Origin: Metellina segmentata
Taxonomy: Eukaryota > Arthropoda > Arachnida > Araneae > Tetragnathidae
Direction: 5' to 3'
Assembly: GCA_947359465.1 (NCBI GenBank)
Contig: OX375872.1
Location: 126,802,337-126,866,336 of the forward strand
Length of the DNA stretch: 64,000 nt
The notes under the pieces were generated by a model, which saw nothing but the letters and a program-made list of their open reading frames with translations, searched no databases and was not told where the DNA came from. Positions 26,701 to 39,300 of the stretch are shown here, piece after piece. Made by a program: the position numbers and the translations under genes. Position 1 is the stretch's first letter. Each line of letters begins with the position of its first letter.

Positions 26701-29700
26701 ATTTATAACTACAGTTTTTGAAATAAACTTCTAGATTTTCTGAGTTATGAAATATAAGCCAATTTATCCAGAAATATGTCTTCTGGAAGTTTTTATGATA
26801 GACTTTAATGTAATTTAAGAACTCAAAAAACTGAACTTATAAAACTGAAACTAAAAATTGTATTTAAATATGCAATGATAAAAATGTAGTTTTCAGTATA
26901 TCTTCAAAGTTATTGAAAATGAAAGAACATGACATTCATTTTGTAAAATAGGAAACCCTAAAAGATTTGTAAAATACCATACTGTAAAATTTTCATATAT
27001 ACCGTTGTCTGTTAGTATCATTGGTGTGACTGGCAGCTTTAGTTCAGCTATTCTTAAGTTATTTCAGTATTTATTACATTTTGATGAATGTTTTGATTGA
27101 GACAAAAAATTTTATAAGTCAATTTTTAAAGTTTTATTCAATGGGGGGGGGGGGGATAATTTTAGCTTAAAGGTTAGTATATAGTGGTGCAAATTTTAGC
27201 TGCACTAACCCCTGTGTAATTTTTTTATGAAGTTGCTGTTGTTTCTTATGCCTACACTGACAGAACGGAGGAGTGCCAGGCCCGTCAAAGACAGCAAGAG
27301 GCGAGGGGTGCGCCTTCCATATTGTTGCTTTGTATTTAGTTAGTTAATTTCATAATTTTGAAAGTTTTCATTTTTTTTATTACTGAATTCTAGAACTCAG
27401 GAGTCCAGATGGAATAAGTGTCATTTACTTGCTGATTGGAAGTCCAGAAAAACACACAAACTTGTATTGATGGGGATGTTAGGTATGGAAACCATTAAAA
27501 TTAATACGATGCATGAATATCTTAGAATATAAACTTGTTTTAGATTATTGTTAAATATTTATCTATTACTTCAAAATAGTTGTATTCTGATACTCATATA
27601 TGTAATTATAGAAAGCCTTCAAAGACTTTTGATTTGGTATTTTTTGTTTCTAAATTAAAAACAACCACAGTTGAGTTTTTGCATCAACAATTTTTTAATG
27701 ATAGTCATTTTTCACATTTCTTTTAATCTACAAAGGCTTGTGTTTTTATGTGACCAAACTTCAAAGTTGGTACAAACTACCATATTTCCATAGAAATTGC
27801 CATGTATAACCACTTCAACCTTAAAAGCAGTAATGTTGCTTTGAATAATATTTAATCTGATATTCAATTTCAGCTTGTGGAACCAGTTGTATTAATTCCG
27901 AAGTCAAGGATTTTATGGATCTGTTTATTGAACAGAACACTTTTGTGGCTATTAGTGATGAATTTGGAACAGATTCTCTGAAAGCAGGAAGTTTGGACTC
28001 TTGCATTTTAATTGATGCAATTATGGATTTTGTTACTTTTGAATATAATTCCTCAAAATTTGAAATAGGGATTGGAGCATTGAAGACAATTATTAGTTCT
28101 ACCCATTCTACACTCACAAAAGAAAAAGTAAGTATTAAAATAATGAATTAAGGTTATAGAAACTAGCATTCCTATTTATGTAAATATTTTATGGAATTTA
28201 CAAAAGCCATTAATTTCTTTAAAGGCTTGGGACTGTCACTATATTCAATACATGGTCAATAAAATCAATTTGCTGTGCTATAAAGAGACATGGTACTCAA
28301 AATATTTTGCGTAAGTATTGCTCTTGTTATTTATAATTTTCTAGCAAAATTACCCATCATCATTTGGTTAAGTTGGTTAATTGTACAATGGGGGGGGGGG
28401 GAATTAATCAGAGAGCATAATCACTTCTCTTTCATAGAAAAATGCAAATACCATTTAAATGTCCAGAAAATAATTGTTAACTTGATTCCAACCTTTTTCA
28501 TGAGTTTTATAAATTTACCCATGGATGCAAAATATACGCATACTATCCATCCATATAATTCATTTCACATGCATCCTTGAGTTTGTTTGGTCATATTTTA
28601 AAAAGTTGTGAGTTGAATGGTATTATTTCTTTTCATTACATATAATTTTACCACCACATGTGTAAGCAAGAACTTGAGGAAAGTTTTTCAAAATATACAC
28701 ATTCCATCAAGAAATGATACATGTCTTAAACAATATTGAACAAACAAATAATTGCTACCAAAGTTTTACTAGACCTGAATAAATAATGCAAAATTAAGTT
28801 TCTTCTCTTTGTATCATATGTCCCAAATATTCTGTTACTACTTATATTTCAGAAAGATAAAATAATCACAGAAAATATTAGAATTTAGATTCTGAAAAAT
28901 TGCTTTTCTAGCAGTTTTGGTGATGTGATCTCAAGAGTTACAATGCTCAATTTACATCTCAACTTCTCTAACACTCCCAGTTTAAAATTGATTCAAGTAG
29001 TATAAAGGAAGTTTGTGTAGTGTAACTTGCATAAAAAGACAAGCATAAATGATAACTAATTTATTGAGAACAAATATGTTTTTAAATCTGTAACATTTCA
29101 TGAAAATGTATTGAAATAAGCTTTTGTGTGATACTTACACAAACACACATAAAGTGGGAAGATAGACAGAATAATGCTGTGAAGTTCAGTCACTAAATTC
29201 CATAAGCATTCAAAGCTTAAAAAATTTCATGAAAATATATAGAACCATTTGGATGTTGAACATGCACCTACCATAATGAAACATTGAAATCGCCAATTTG
29301 CATTACAATGACCCAAAATGAATAAATAACTTGAAATATGGCAAAATTTTCAATGTTCCGACTTTCAAGTCCAGTGAAACTATAAAAAGACTTGGACTCA
29401 ATCCATTCAAATGAGAATCCAAGTTCCCTGAAGATGGAGAGCTGCAGCTCAGGATCTCCTGCTGCTGGTGTCTACCCTTTGTTTTTCAATGTATTATAAC
29501 AAACACCAATTTTTATTTTCATAGTTAGGAAGCTGAAGGTTTAATCTGAAATTTCCATATAAATTGTTTACTTTTACATAATCATCCAATATAACTGTTT
29601 ATGAAGGTTTTGTGGAGCCTAGAATAATGTGTGCATACTTATTCTCTGATTTCATTCATTAGAAGAATTCTATAAATTCAGTAATGTTAGAAAAATAAAA

Positions 29701-32700
29701 AGTACACTCCATTAACTCAATCTACGAAATGCTCTGGTACAAATTATAAATTTAAATTGATCAATGTGTTACTTTTTTAAATGAAGTGGCTGGGGATTTT
29801 TTTTCACTTAAATATATTTTTTTAAATGTATACTTTGATTTTCTTAAACCTCTTTATTAATGTGTTCTTAATTATACCTGCACTTTGTTTAATGTAATGT
29901 TTTATTAATTTCAGCTGCAAGGCAATAAAATTAATTTTGGAACAAGCCCCATACAATTGGATTTATACTAACCTTCCTAACATTGTGGACAGTTTGCTTT
30001 TCATAGTTGGAGATCTTGAAACTTCTTTAAATGGAGGCATTATTCATGTTCCTTGGTGTGTATTTTAAAATTACATTTCCTTTTATTTTTCTTAAGCACA
30101 GATTTATCCTACACATTGGTGTTAAGGAGACCGATTCATTTTATGAATTGATTTATGGTTGATAAACAATGTATTTTTACTGAAAAGTGTTAATCTCATT
30201 CCTTGACATTTGGAAGTAAAATGTGACCTATTCTCTTTGTATAATATTTCTTATCTTGGAGGGGAGGGGGGGGGGATATTTTTAGTGAAAGCTTAGGTTT
30301 TGCTTTCAAAACCTTGCTTCTCTTGAAATAAATTTTTCTCGAGTGACAAAAAACTAGGTATCAAACTTTAAACCAGCTATGAGATATGGAATTAAAAAAT
30401 TCATAAATAAAAACTGTATTAGTTATTTACACTTGGACCTTTTGAAGCAAATTTAGTAGATATAATTGTATCCAAATTATGTTAAAACCTCAAAAACCAA
30501 AAATATTGGACTTACCAAGATTTTGATAGTAAAAAGGCTGCTTTAAAATTTCAGGACTTTTTAAACTCATAACAGTAGTATCCAAATGAGAACTCTATGC
30601 ATACAAAATACGATTTTCTGGTGTTTTTAAATATGGTTAAAAGGGAAAGAGCCCTCAAATCTTCCTATTAATACTTTCTTGCCAATTGTTAAGTTGTAAC
30701 AGTAATGCAAATAACAAAATTAAGTAAATGTATCATTGAGTACCTGTGGGAAAAATCAGTTTCAAACACGTTATCACTTAGGAACTTTATCCAAAAAATA
30801 ATTGGGGTTGCACAGGGATTTTTAATGGATTTTTTAAAAATTTCATTGCATCCTACTGAAATGTGTTGTGTTGAAAATTGCTGTGCTATATTATTGATCA
30901 AATAGCTGTTTCTAATGCATGCTATGTGCTCAAGTGTTGATAATGAATAATAAAAAAAAATTGTCTTCCCACAAAAATGATTACTTTTTTAATGCCCATC
31001 TAACTAATACAAAATGTTCATAGTTTCTGAAGTTCTACAAAACCTTAGAAACAATTCCTCAACTTCAAATGTATTTGCTGTCCTTCCTGGTATTTGGAGT
31101 TTTTAATTAACGGCACACTAGAGCAACACAACGGGCTGTTGGTGACGGTTCGGGATCAACCCCATAGGGAAAGATCGAGGATAACAACACCACACATACT
31201 TGACAGCTTTTATGGATTATCCATTCTTTTTATGGATTGTCCTTAGTTTTTACGGATTTCCATTTTATTTTATTGATTTATGGATAGGTCTGTCTTTTTT
31301 ACGGATTTTTAATATTTTGATCGAGCAATCAAACTATTTCATTCTCTGCAACCATCCACTAAAACCTTCTATCGGACTTAATGAGTGCAAAGACGAAGGA
31401 ATCGATGAGTTGGAAAAGGAGTTTTGTTGGTCTTCAGCTGGAAGATTTATCGGTGATAATAAAAGGAGATGACCATATTGATGTGCAGTGGGTTGAAATA
31501 GGTAAAATAAGAGAGGCTGATAGACTTTAAAAATTCGTTAAATTAGTCAAGATTATGCTTTTTATTTTGCTGTTTCCCCTTTCCAATACAGAGTGTGAGA
31601 GAATCTTCAGCCTCGTCAGAAAGAACCGAACTGAATACAGTTCTCTCATTTCTAACAAAATGTTGGAAAGCTTGTTGGTGTTGAAAACACAAAACCTCAA
31701 GCCTTGTTTTGAGCAGAAATTGAGTGTATTGTTATTAAAGATACCCAAAAAGCTACTACAGCTTCATTGAAATTTTCTGCAACCCCCTCTTCTGGATAAA
31801 ACACTAAATGAAACAACTTTGTAAATAAAACAATGTTTTTTTTTTTCTTTCATCTACTTGTAAGTAAGCTTTATGAACACCAATGATCTGTAATCCTGAC
31901 ACAAGTTTAAATGGTTTGTAACATACAGTTTCAGATGCAATGTGTAGGTACACGTAAAGTGAATATGTTTTTTTTTTTTTACAATGGATGTGTGTTTAGT
32001 TTGATATTAAAACATTACTGCTTTGCTAAGTTTCTGCAGTTGATAAAAATGTGAATTTTTATTTACGCATTTTTAAATACAAATAATACTAGTTATTGTG
32101 ACATAAACGGATATATGTCTGTTACACAATAATTTATGCTGTGTTGTATGTCAAGAGGTGTTCTCGCAAATATTTTTCTGATGCACAGTTTTTAAACTTG
32201 GCAAGTATGCACCAGGTAATTTTGAACCACGGTCAGATGATGAGGTCACACCTAAGCAGGCACTTCACTCTCCAAAATTCCACACCACACCAACTTGAGA
32301 ACATTGAGGCCACAACAGTTGCAATGTGCACCAGCCCTCTTTGTACACAACATCTTTGGTTGGGTTCAAGCTCACAACCCTCTGGTCGTTAGTCCGTTGC
32401 TCTTCCAACTGGACTACCGCGACCCTGCTGTCCTATAAAATTCAAATTTTCTATAAAAAATTTTTTGCTTTCTTTTAGTACTGTTCTTGAAGCTTCATTT
32501 GTCATGTTTTACAAAGTTGAAAATCATGATAAGAATGAAGTAAGTAATCTTCAGTTCAAAGCTCTAAAAGAAATAACTGAAGTTTTATTCCGACACTTGA
32601 CTTCACCCAAAGAAAATGTCCGAAAACAGGTAAATATATTCTGAATTTCGTAGATTTTTGTCAAGAAGTTGGATTTTCTTTATTTATAACCTTTTAATTA

Positions 32701-35700
32701 AAGCTCTTATGCCAAAGCATCTGTCCAATATAAAAATGAAAGTATTTCAAAATGTTTTCAGTAAACTAATTTTTAACAGACTTGCACAAGAAACTAGTAT
32801 ACAAATCTGTTGCAACCTGGTTTTACCTTGTAAAAAAAGGTGCAACTTAGCTCTTACAAAATTATCTCAATTGAATAAAAAAAAAAAAATAATAATGGGA
32901 ATCAAACAGAAAACATACTTAAATTCTGTTACAAATTTCATATTAAAATTTTTGAATGAACTAAAATTCTGAATGTGCTTAGGGTAATGTGTACTTTTAT
33001 GTATTCAGATGCTAAAAGCAATTTTTCTTTGCCTATAAAGAAAGGGTACTACATTTTCAGCTGCTTAACCTCTGAATGTATGAATCAAGTAATCACAAAA
33101 ATCTACCTTATTACAGCTCTTGGAAACTATTTTAAAATATTGTTTATTTATAAAGTCTATTCTGATTTTTATTTGAATTATAAAGAGACTACTAAATTCT
33201 TATGTTTATAGGATCTTGTCAAGTTCAAGAACAATTCATTTTGATTTAATTTGGTATCCATGTGACTCATGTTAGCTTTGAAATCAATTCAATTAAAAAC
33301 TAGTTGATTGCTTATTTTTCAAAAAATATATATTTGAAAATTGCTAGCTATTTTCGTATACCTGTAAAATAATTAAATAAATTCCCTTTCAATTATAATT
33401 TTTATGGTTTGCATATCTTAAAAATAATAAAGTCCTTTTTGTTTGTTCCTGTTGCAGGTTATGTGGTGCTTACAACTTTTAGCTACACGCTCATTTTTAG
33501 GACTTGAAAAACTTATGGAGCCTATGAATGACATATTTTCCACACACAGTTATTCTTTTCTTAACGAACTTCAATCTATGAAAGCTCTGTGTCCTAAACT
33601 TGGTTTCTTAGATGGCTTCGTGTTTTGTATGTCTTTAGGTCTACCTTTTGGTAAGTATTTATTTTTCATTTCCAAACTTGCTATTTATTAAAAGTATATT
33701 TTTTAAACAAATTTTTTAATTTCTCTTAGTTTAAATTTTTAGTAAAATTCTAGCCTAAATCTATTTTTGTTGTAAAACATTACTATTCTATTACTTTAGT
33801 GGGTATTTTTTTAGTACGTTAAGAGAAATTCAATGAATTTTTAAATGTATAAAAATGGATTTTGATTTATTATTAATCATCAATAATGTTCCATGGAAGC
33901 TGTTATAAACATTATAAATGGAAATTAACCTTAAAATGAAGGTATGATGGAGTAATAATTAATAGGAGAAATGTACTATATGGTTTTTAATCAGAGAACA
34001 TTATCGAAGGCTCTTCAAACAATATAGGAGCCATGCAATTTCATGCAATGAGTAATACTGTTTTGCTAACCTGTGTTTTATCGATTTCTCATTGAAACTT
34101 CAATTTAAATTACTTCAATAACATCTATGTAGCATATTAGTAAAAGGTGGACACTTTTACTACTTCGTTTTCCTCATTTTACTAGGAATTTTAGTTTGTA
34201 TATGTTAATCAAAAGCTTACTAAAACACTAGTTTTTTTTCTTGAAGTTTTGGTACATAATGTTGGAGAATTTGTTTTTAATTTCAAAATTTAATTTACTG
34301 TTCTAACAATTTATTACTTTTGCTTTTTATAGATTCAGACAAACCATATGATGACTTTCTTCTTCAAAAGCTTTTTCATATTTGTAATCAGTTAAGATTC
34401 CTGAAAATTAAAAGCTCAAATGCCTTTAAAGATGAGCTGAAACTGTATCAAACTAGTCTTCGCGCTTTGTGCTCTATCTTTCTTCGAGCTGAAGGAGAAA
34501 TATCTATTATTCATGTTGTAAATGAAGCAATGGAATCTAGTGTACCAGAAATATCTTCTACAGCTTTTGAATGTATGAAGTATATTGCTGAAACTATTCA
34601 GCTAAAAAGTTATATGGTGAGTTTATTTTATTTATTTTTTTATTAATTTTGATGGTTATAATGCCTGTTTTCCTTAGAACTACACTTTAATTTTGTATGT
34701 GATATTTGGCAGAATTTTATTTTACTGGAAAGCTTCCTCAGCATCTTGAATATTCAATCTTGGTCTTTTAATTCTCTTCCTCAACTGTATTCTTTGTAAG
34801 ATGTAAAATCTAAAATTTGATTTTTGCAGTTCGTATAATCATAAGATTATAATAAAGTTTAAAAATTTTTTTTAATATGATTGTTAACAATTTATATGAA
34901 TTATGAAAAAATAGAAATAAAATTAAATATTTCCAAGCAACCATTTTGAAATTATTTAATTTCACACATGATCCATGTGAAAAGTTTGCTACGATAAATA
35001 AAATGAAGTAGTAATGAGTAGTTATAAATGAGGTTTACCTTATTCCTTGAACCACTCCATCACAATCCGAGCCTTGTAGTATGGGGTATTGTCCTGCTGG
35101 AAGATTCCGTTTTGAGTTGGGAAGACAGACGCCATGTAAGGGTGCAACTGATCCTCAATGATGCTCAGATAGTTTGCAGCATTCATGGTCCGTTCTACCA
35201 CAACTACAGAGTCGCCTATAAGATTGTTCCCAAAGCATAATACCACCACCACCAGCCTGTGTATGACCTGCTGTACAAGAGGGGAGCGACTGTTCATCTG
35301 GCTGACTGCACACCCTGACATGAATGAGAAATCAGGATTCATCTGACCAGGCAACTTTCTTCCACTCATCCATGGTCCAGTCTCGATGTTTCTGGGCCCA
35401 CTGTAGGCGTAGTTGACGATGTTGCTTGGTCAACAGAGGCACACGAGTGGGACGTCTGCTGCACAGTCCAATATTCAACAGTGTCTGCTGAACTGCGTGT
35501 TCTGAAACACTTACGCTTGGACCTGCGTTGTATTGGGCTGTGCCACTGTCTTGCGCCGATTTTGCTTTACCAAGTGGGACAGTCTACGACGTCCCTTTTC
35601 TTTGATAATGCATGGACAACCACCTTGGAGTCTACTGCTGGTGTCACTGTCATTTATCCACTTTGCATGAATACTAACAATGGCAGATCATGAACAATCT

Positions 35701-36299
35701 ACCAGTCGTGCAGTTTCAATGATACTCGTTCTGAGTATTCGGGATATTATGATCTACCCTCTATCAAATTTGTTTAGATCTGCAGCCTTTCTCATCACTT
35801 GCAAAATGTAAATGCAAGAATGATTACTTACCTCCTCCAGCAGCAGTTAAATACCCTTCACACTTAATCACGTGCCCTCCACGTCATCCAGACGAGTTCA
35901 TTGAAAAATGTGGGGATGGTCATAATGTTTTGGCTTGTCAGTGTGTGTGTGTATATATATATATATAATATATATATGTAATAATTGAGTTCACACACAG
36001 TTCCGGTAAACTAATATTTAATTAATGATTGAGGTGAAGCTGAGGAATAAATATACAGGTGAATGTTCATATGGTAAATATACAATGACAATGCCCGTCT
36101 GGCACAAACCACAAACTAAGCCACAAACATCGGTGAGCACGTCTTGCTCATTCGTATTGAAGTCCTTTCAGAACATCCGAGGAATAACCTTCCTCTTTTA
36201 ATGTTTGACTTCCTTCTGCTGTCGCTCGCTGCTCGCACAGCCCATAGAAGGTAGAGGGCGCTGTTGGTGAGGACTGGGGAGATTAGTAGTTTCACTCCT

Positions 36300-36331
<32 letters not shown>

Positions 36332-39300
36332 CTCGCTCACACTCCTTTCAACAATGTCATGTTTCAAAAAACATGATTTTTCAGAAGAGTGATTTCAAAG
36401 TTTAAAAGTAGAATAAAAATGTATGAAAAATAAATATTACTTCTTCTTTCTAGCTGCTAAATAAAAATATTGAGCGGTGAGATATGACTATCTTACTAGG
36501 ATATACTACTCTTTAAGGCATAACTAAAACTCTCTGATTTTTGAGATATGATGTTGATGAAAGGAGTGAGCAATATATATATATATATATATATCTATAT
36601 TAAAAAAAAGTTACCGCCGCCGCAGGATTGAAAACTGCATTGTTTAGCTCGATTCTTAGACTGTTTCCTGAGAAAGTACTGATCAGAAAAAAAACAATAA
36701 CATGGTTTGTTCTTCATCGCATATAATTATTGTTAAGATTTTTTTTCTGATGTGGCTATTAGTTTAGGGTTTATTAAGTGTTAAAATTGAAGAGGCGAAA
36801 TTTCTTCCGCAAGTGAGCAAAACACATACAAATTTTTAGTTTTCAGCCGTGAGTTTTTTTAAGGAGTATATCTCAACGTAAATTTTTGCAGCTCGTCGAG
36901 TTTTTTTAGAAATTTTAATTTGGTTTTTGGTAATATTTTTTTGAAATTCGGGAAAAATCAGGACATTTTTTAAAAAACTGTCATAACTATATCGTTTTTA
37001 ATTTTTAAAATATCTCAGTATATACCTGATTTTGTGATCAGTGATAACTGTTTGAATTTGGCCGCATTTGACAATAACAAGGCCCTCACTGAATTCCCAT
37101 GGTGTTATCCAATAGGCTACAAATTCCTATCAATCATCAGAGGTTAGCAAGCAGTGACAGGCAATGCTGTGCTGGCCATGCAGTAGCTAGTATATATATA
37201 TATATGTGTGTGTGGCTTCGGCACACATACATGGACAGTTCTGATTTCTGTTACATAACAACGTTTTTTTTTTAACTTTTTGTTTTTTACTAGTTTGCAT
37301 TTTCTTTTAACTCTTTAAATGTTTTTGCGCATTTGAATTTTTTTATTATTTCTATATATTCATTTTCACTTGCACTTATTTGTACAATAAAATACTTTAG
37401 TCTGTACTTTTATGTAAGTAATCAAGATCTTCATTAAATTTTGTATATTTTGTGAATACCTCAGCAAATATGTGTATTTTCTTTAAAACATATTAACTTT
37501 AGTAAAAAAAAAATTTTTTTTTTTTTTCAGGTTAAAGAACATATCTATCCACTTTTTGCAACTTTCCAAGATCTTGAAGTATTGAAAATGGATGAAATAT
37601 GTCATCTTAATTACCTTTTTAAGGCATTTAAAAATATTTTAGAAGTTGAAATACAAGAGAAAATTGTTGATCAGTTAAATAAAAGTCTTGATGTATGTCT
37701 GACAGCATCAACCAATTATCTAGATGGATATCAAATAAAAGAATTCATAAAGAATAAGTTTTATTGGGTATTTATTTTATAATCTAAATTTCCTGGAATT
37801 TTTAATGAATTGTTTATTTTAAACTTGTTTCTCTTCAACCATTATTTCCCTTTTCCTTTAGGTACCTAATGCTACTTATGAAATATTCAGGAAACTGTTT
37901 GAAATAATCGTGAAACTTGATGCAGATTTTGATAGTGATTTCAGGAAATTAGTTTTGCTTCTTTTCCAAGAATCCCCCCACATTTATTTTAATTTGCTAT
38001 TTAGCACAAATTGGACACATGTTGAAAGGTTTCAAAATTTGTTCACTGTAAGTATATCAACTCTAGTCTAATCGTTATTAATGCTCATTTAAAATTATTT
38101 TCTTTGTTTCATATTCTTAATACAATGTTTGCCCATTCAAAGCCCATTTCATAACAATTAAATCTTGCTTTGTATTAATTCCATCTTACTTTTTACTCAA
38201 GATTGGAAATTAGCCTTAACATTAAATGACATCCTTATAATTTTGTTAGATGCCAAAATAATCCAGTTAGTTGCAATTTCAAAGCATGTATTCTTTGTTT
38301 AATCACCACAACAGCTTCTATATAACTTGAAAAAGCTGCTATGTAATCTCTTGCTATGATTTATCATAGTTTTATAAAGCTACAGGAAACATTGCTTTAG
38401 CTGAAAATTTCAGTACTTTCAGTTAAAATCTTTTAATTTCTTTAATACTTTGCAAAAGGTTGCTGCAGTGGATTTATGTTTGGAATTTATCTTAATGAAA
38501 GGAATGTCACAAGCATTACATTTTTATTCTTCAAACAGTGTTGGGATTTAAAAAAAACATCATAAATTCAATTTCTGCTTTTGATTTTATGTTAATATCA
38601 TTTTGTTCCATGTGTACTGTTACTTGAGTGTATTGATCCTTTTAATTTTCTTCATTCATTTACGAACATTGGATTTTGATTCCTGTTGGACTAGCACATA
38701 AATTGTATTACAATTTTAAGTTACTTAAAAATTAATTTAAGATATAAATGTTGAATTTATTCTTGGCTTTTGCATAAAATACCAATTCTGTATTGTGCAA
38801 GGGGGATGCAGATAAAATACAACAGTAGTAGATAATAAAAGCTTGAGAGATCTTAAACAATTTACCCCAAAAAGAATAAAATTATGCATAATCTAGTATC
38901 TAATTATTTTTTTTCAGTAGCAATCTAAACTAACAAAAATGCTTCAAATTCATGCTATTAATCATCTAATCTGGGGTTTAATGATTTATAATGCTTCCTT
39001 ACCACTAAAAAAGAGATTAGGCCTGTGTGTCCCGCCACCTGTAACTCCTATACCAAGTAATTGAATATGCTGCTATTTTATGCCTAATTATTTAGTCTAC
39101 CCTTATTGTGTATTCAATCATTTTGGCCTGGCTACTATAGAACTGGAAGTATGTAATTGTATACCCAGAAAGACAAGTGGAACAGGTTGATAATTTAACA
39201 ATTATTTAAATAAAACTATTTTAGTTACTAACAATATTAATTAGATGCACACTCTGATGTATAACATTTTCTTGTGTTTATTTCAGCTCCTACTTAAAAA

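Larger units (their letters stand above)
31106..32428 (-). mobile_element. tRNA-like SINE, family 2, split by a hAT insertion
   Basis: Read on the minus strand, the head (about 32425 to 32340) has A- and B-box-like motifs (TAGTCCAGTTGGAAGAGC; GTGAGCTTGAACCC). The body runs to 32210, is broken by the insertion at 31196-32209, and resumes at 31195 down to GTGCCGTTAATTAAA at 31106. The uninterrupted body is present at 51061-51232, confirming the join. Confidence 0.82.

Noticed and set aside
27143..30275. Regulatory G-quadruplexes at three poly-G tracts
   Set aside because: They are plain homopolymer runs in introns. Nothing else in the sequence supports a regulatory role.
35980..36300. Solo LTR
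   Set aside because: No clear TG...CA termini, target duplication, or second copy in the window.
39245..39286. Start codon at 39245 for a separate 282-residue protein
   Set aside because: The ATG lies in the intron upstream of a good acceptor. Homology begins after the acceptor and continues from the previous exon.
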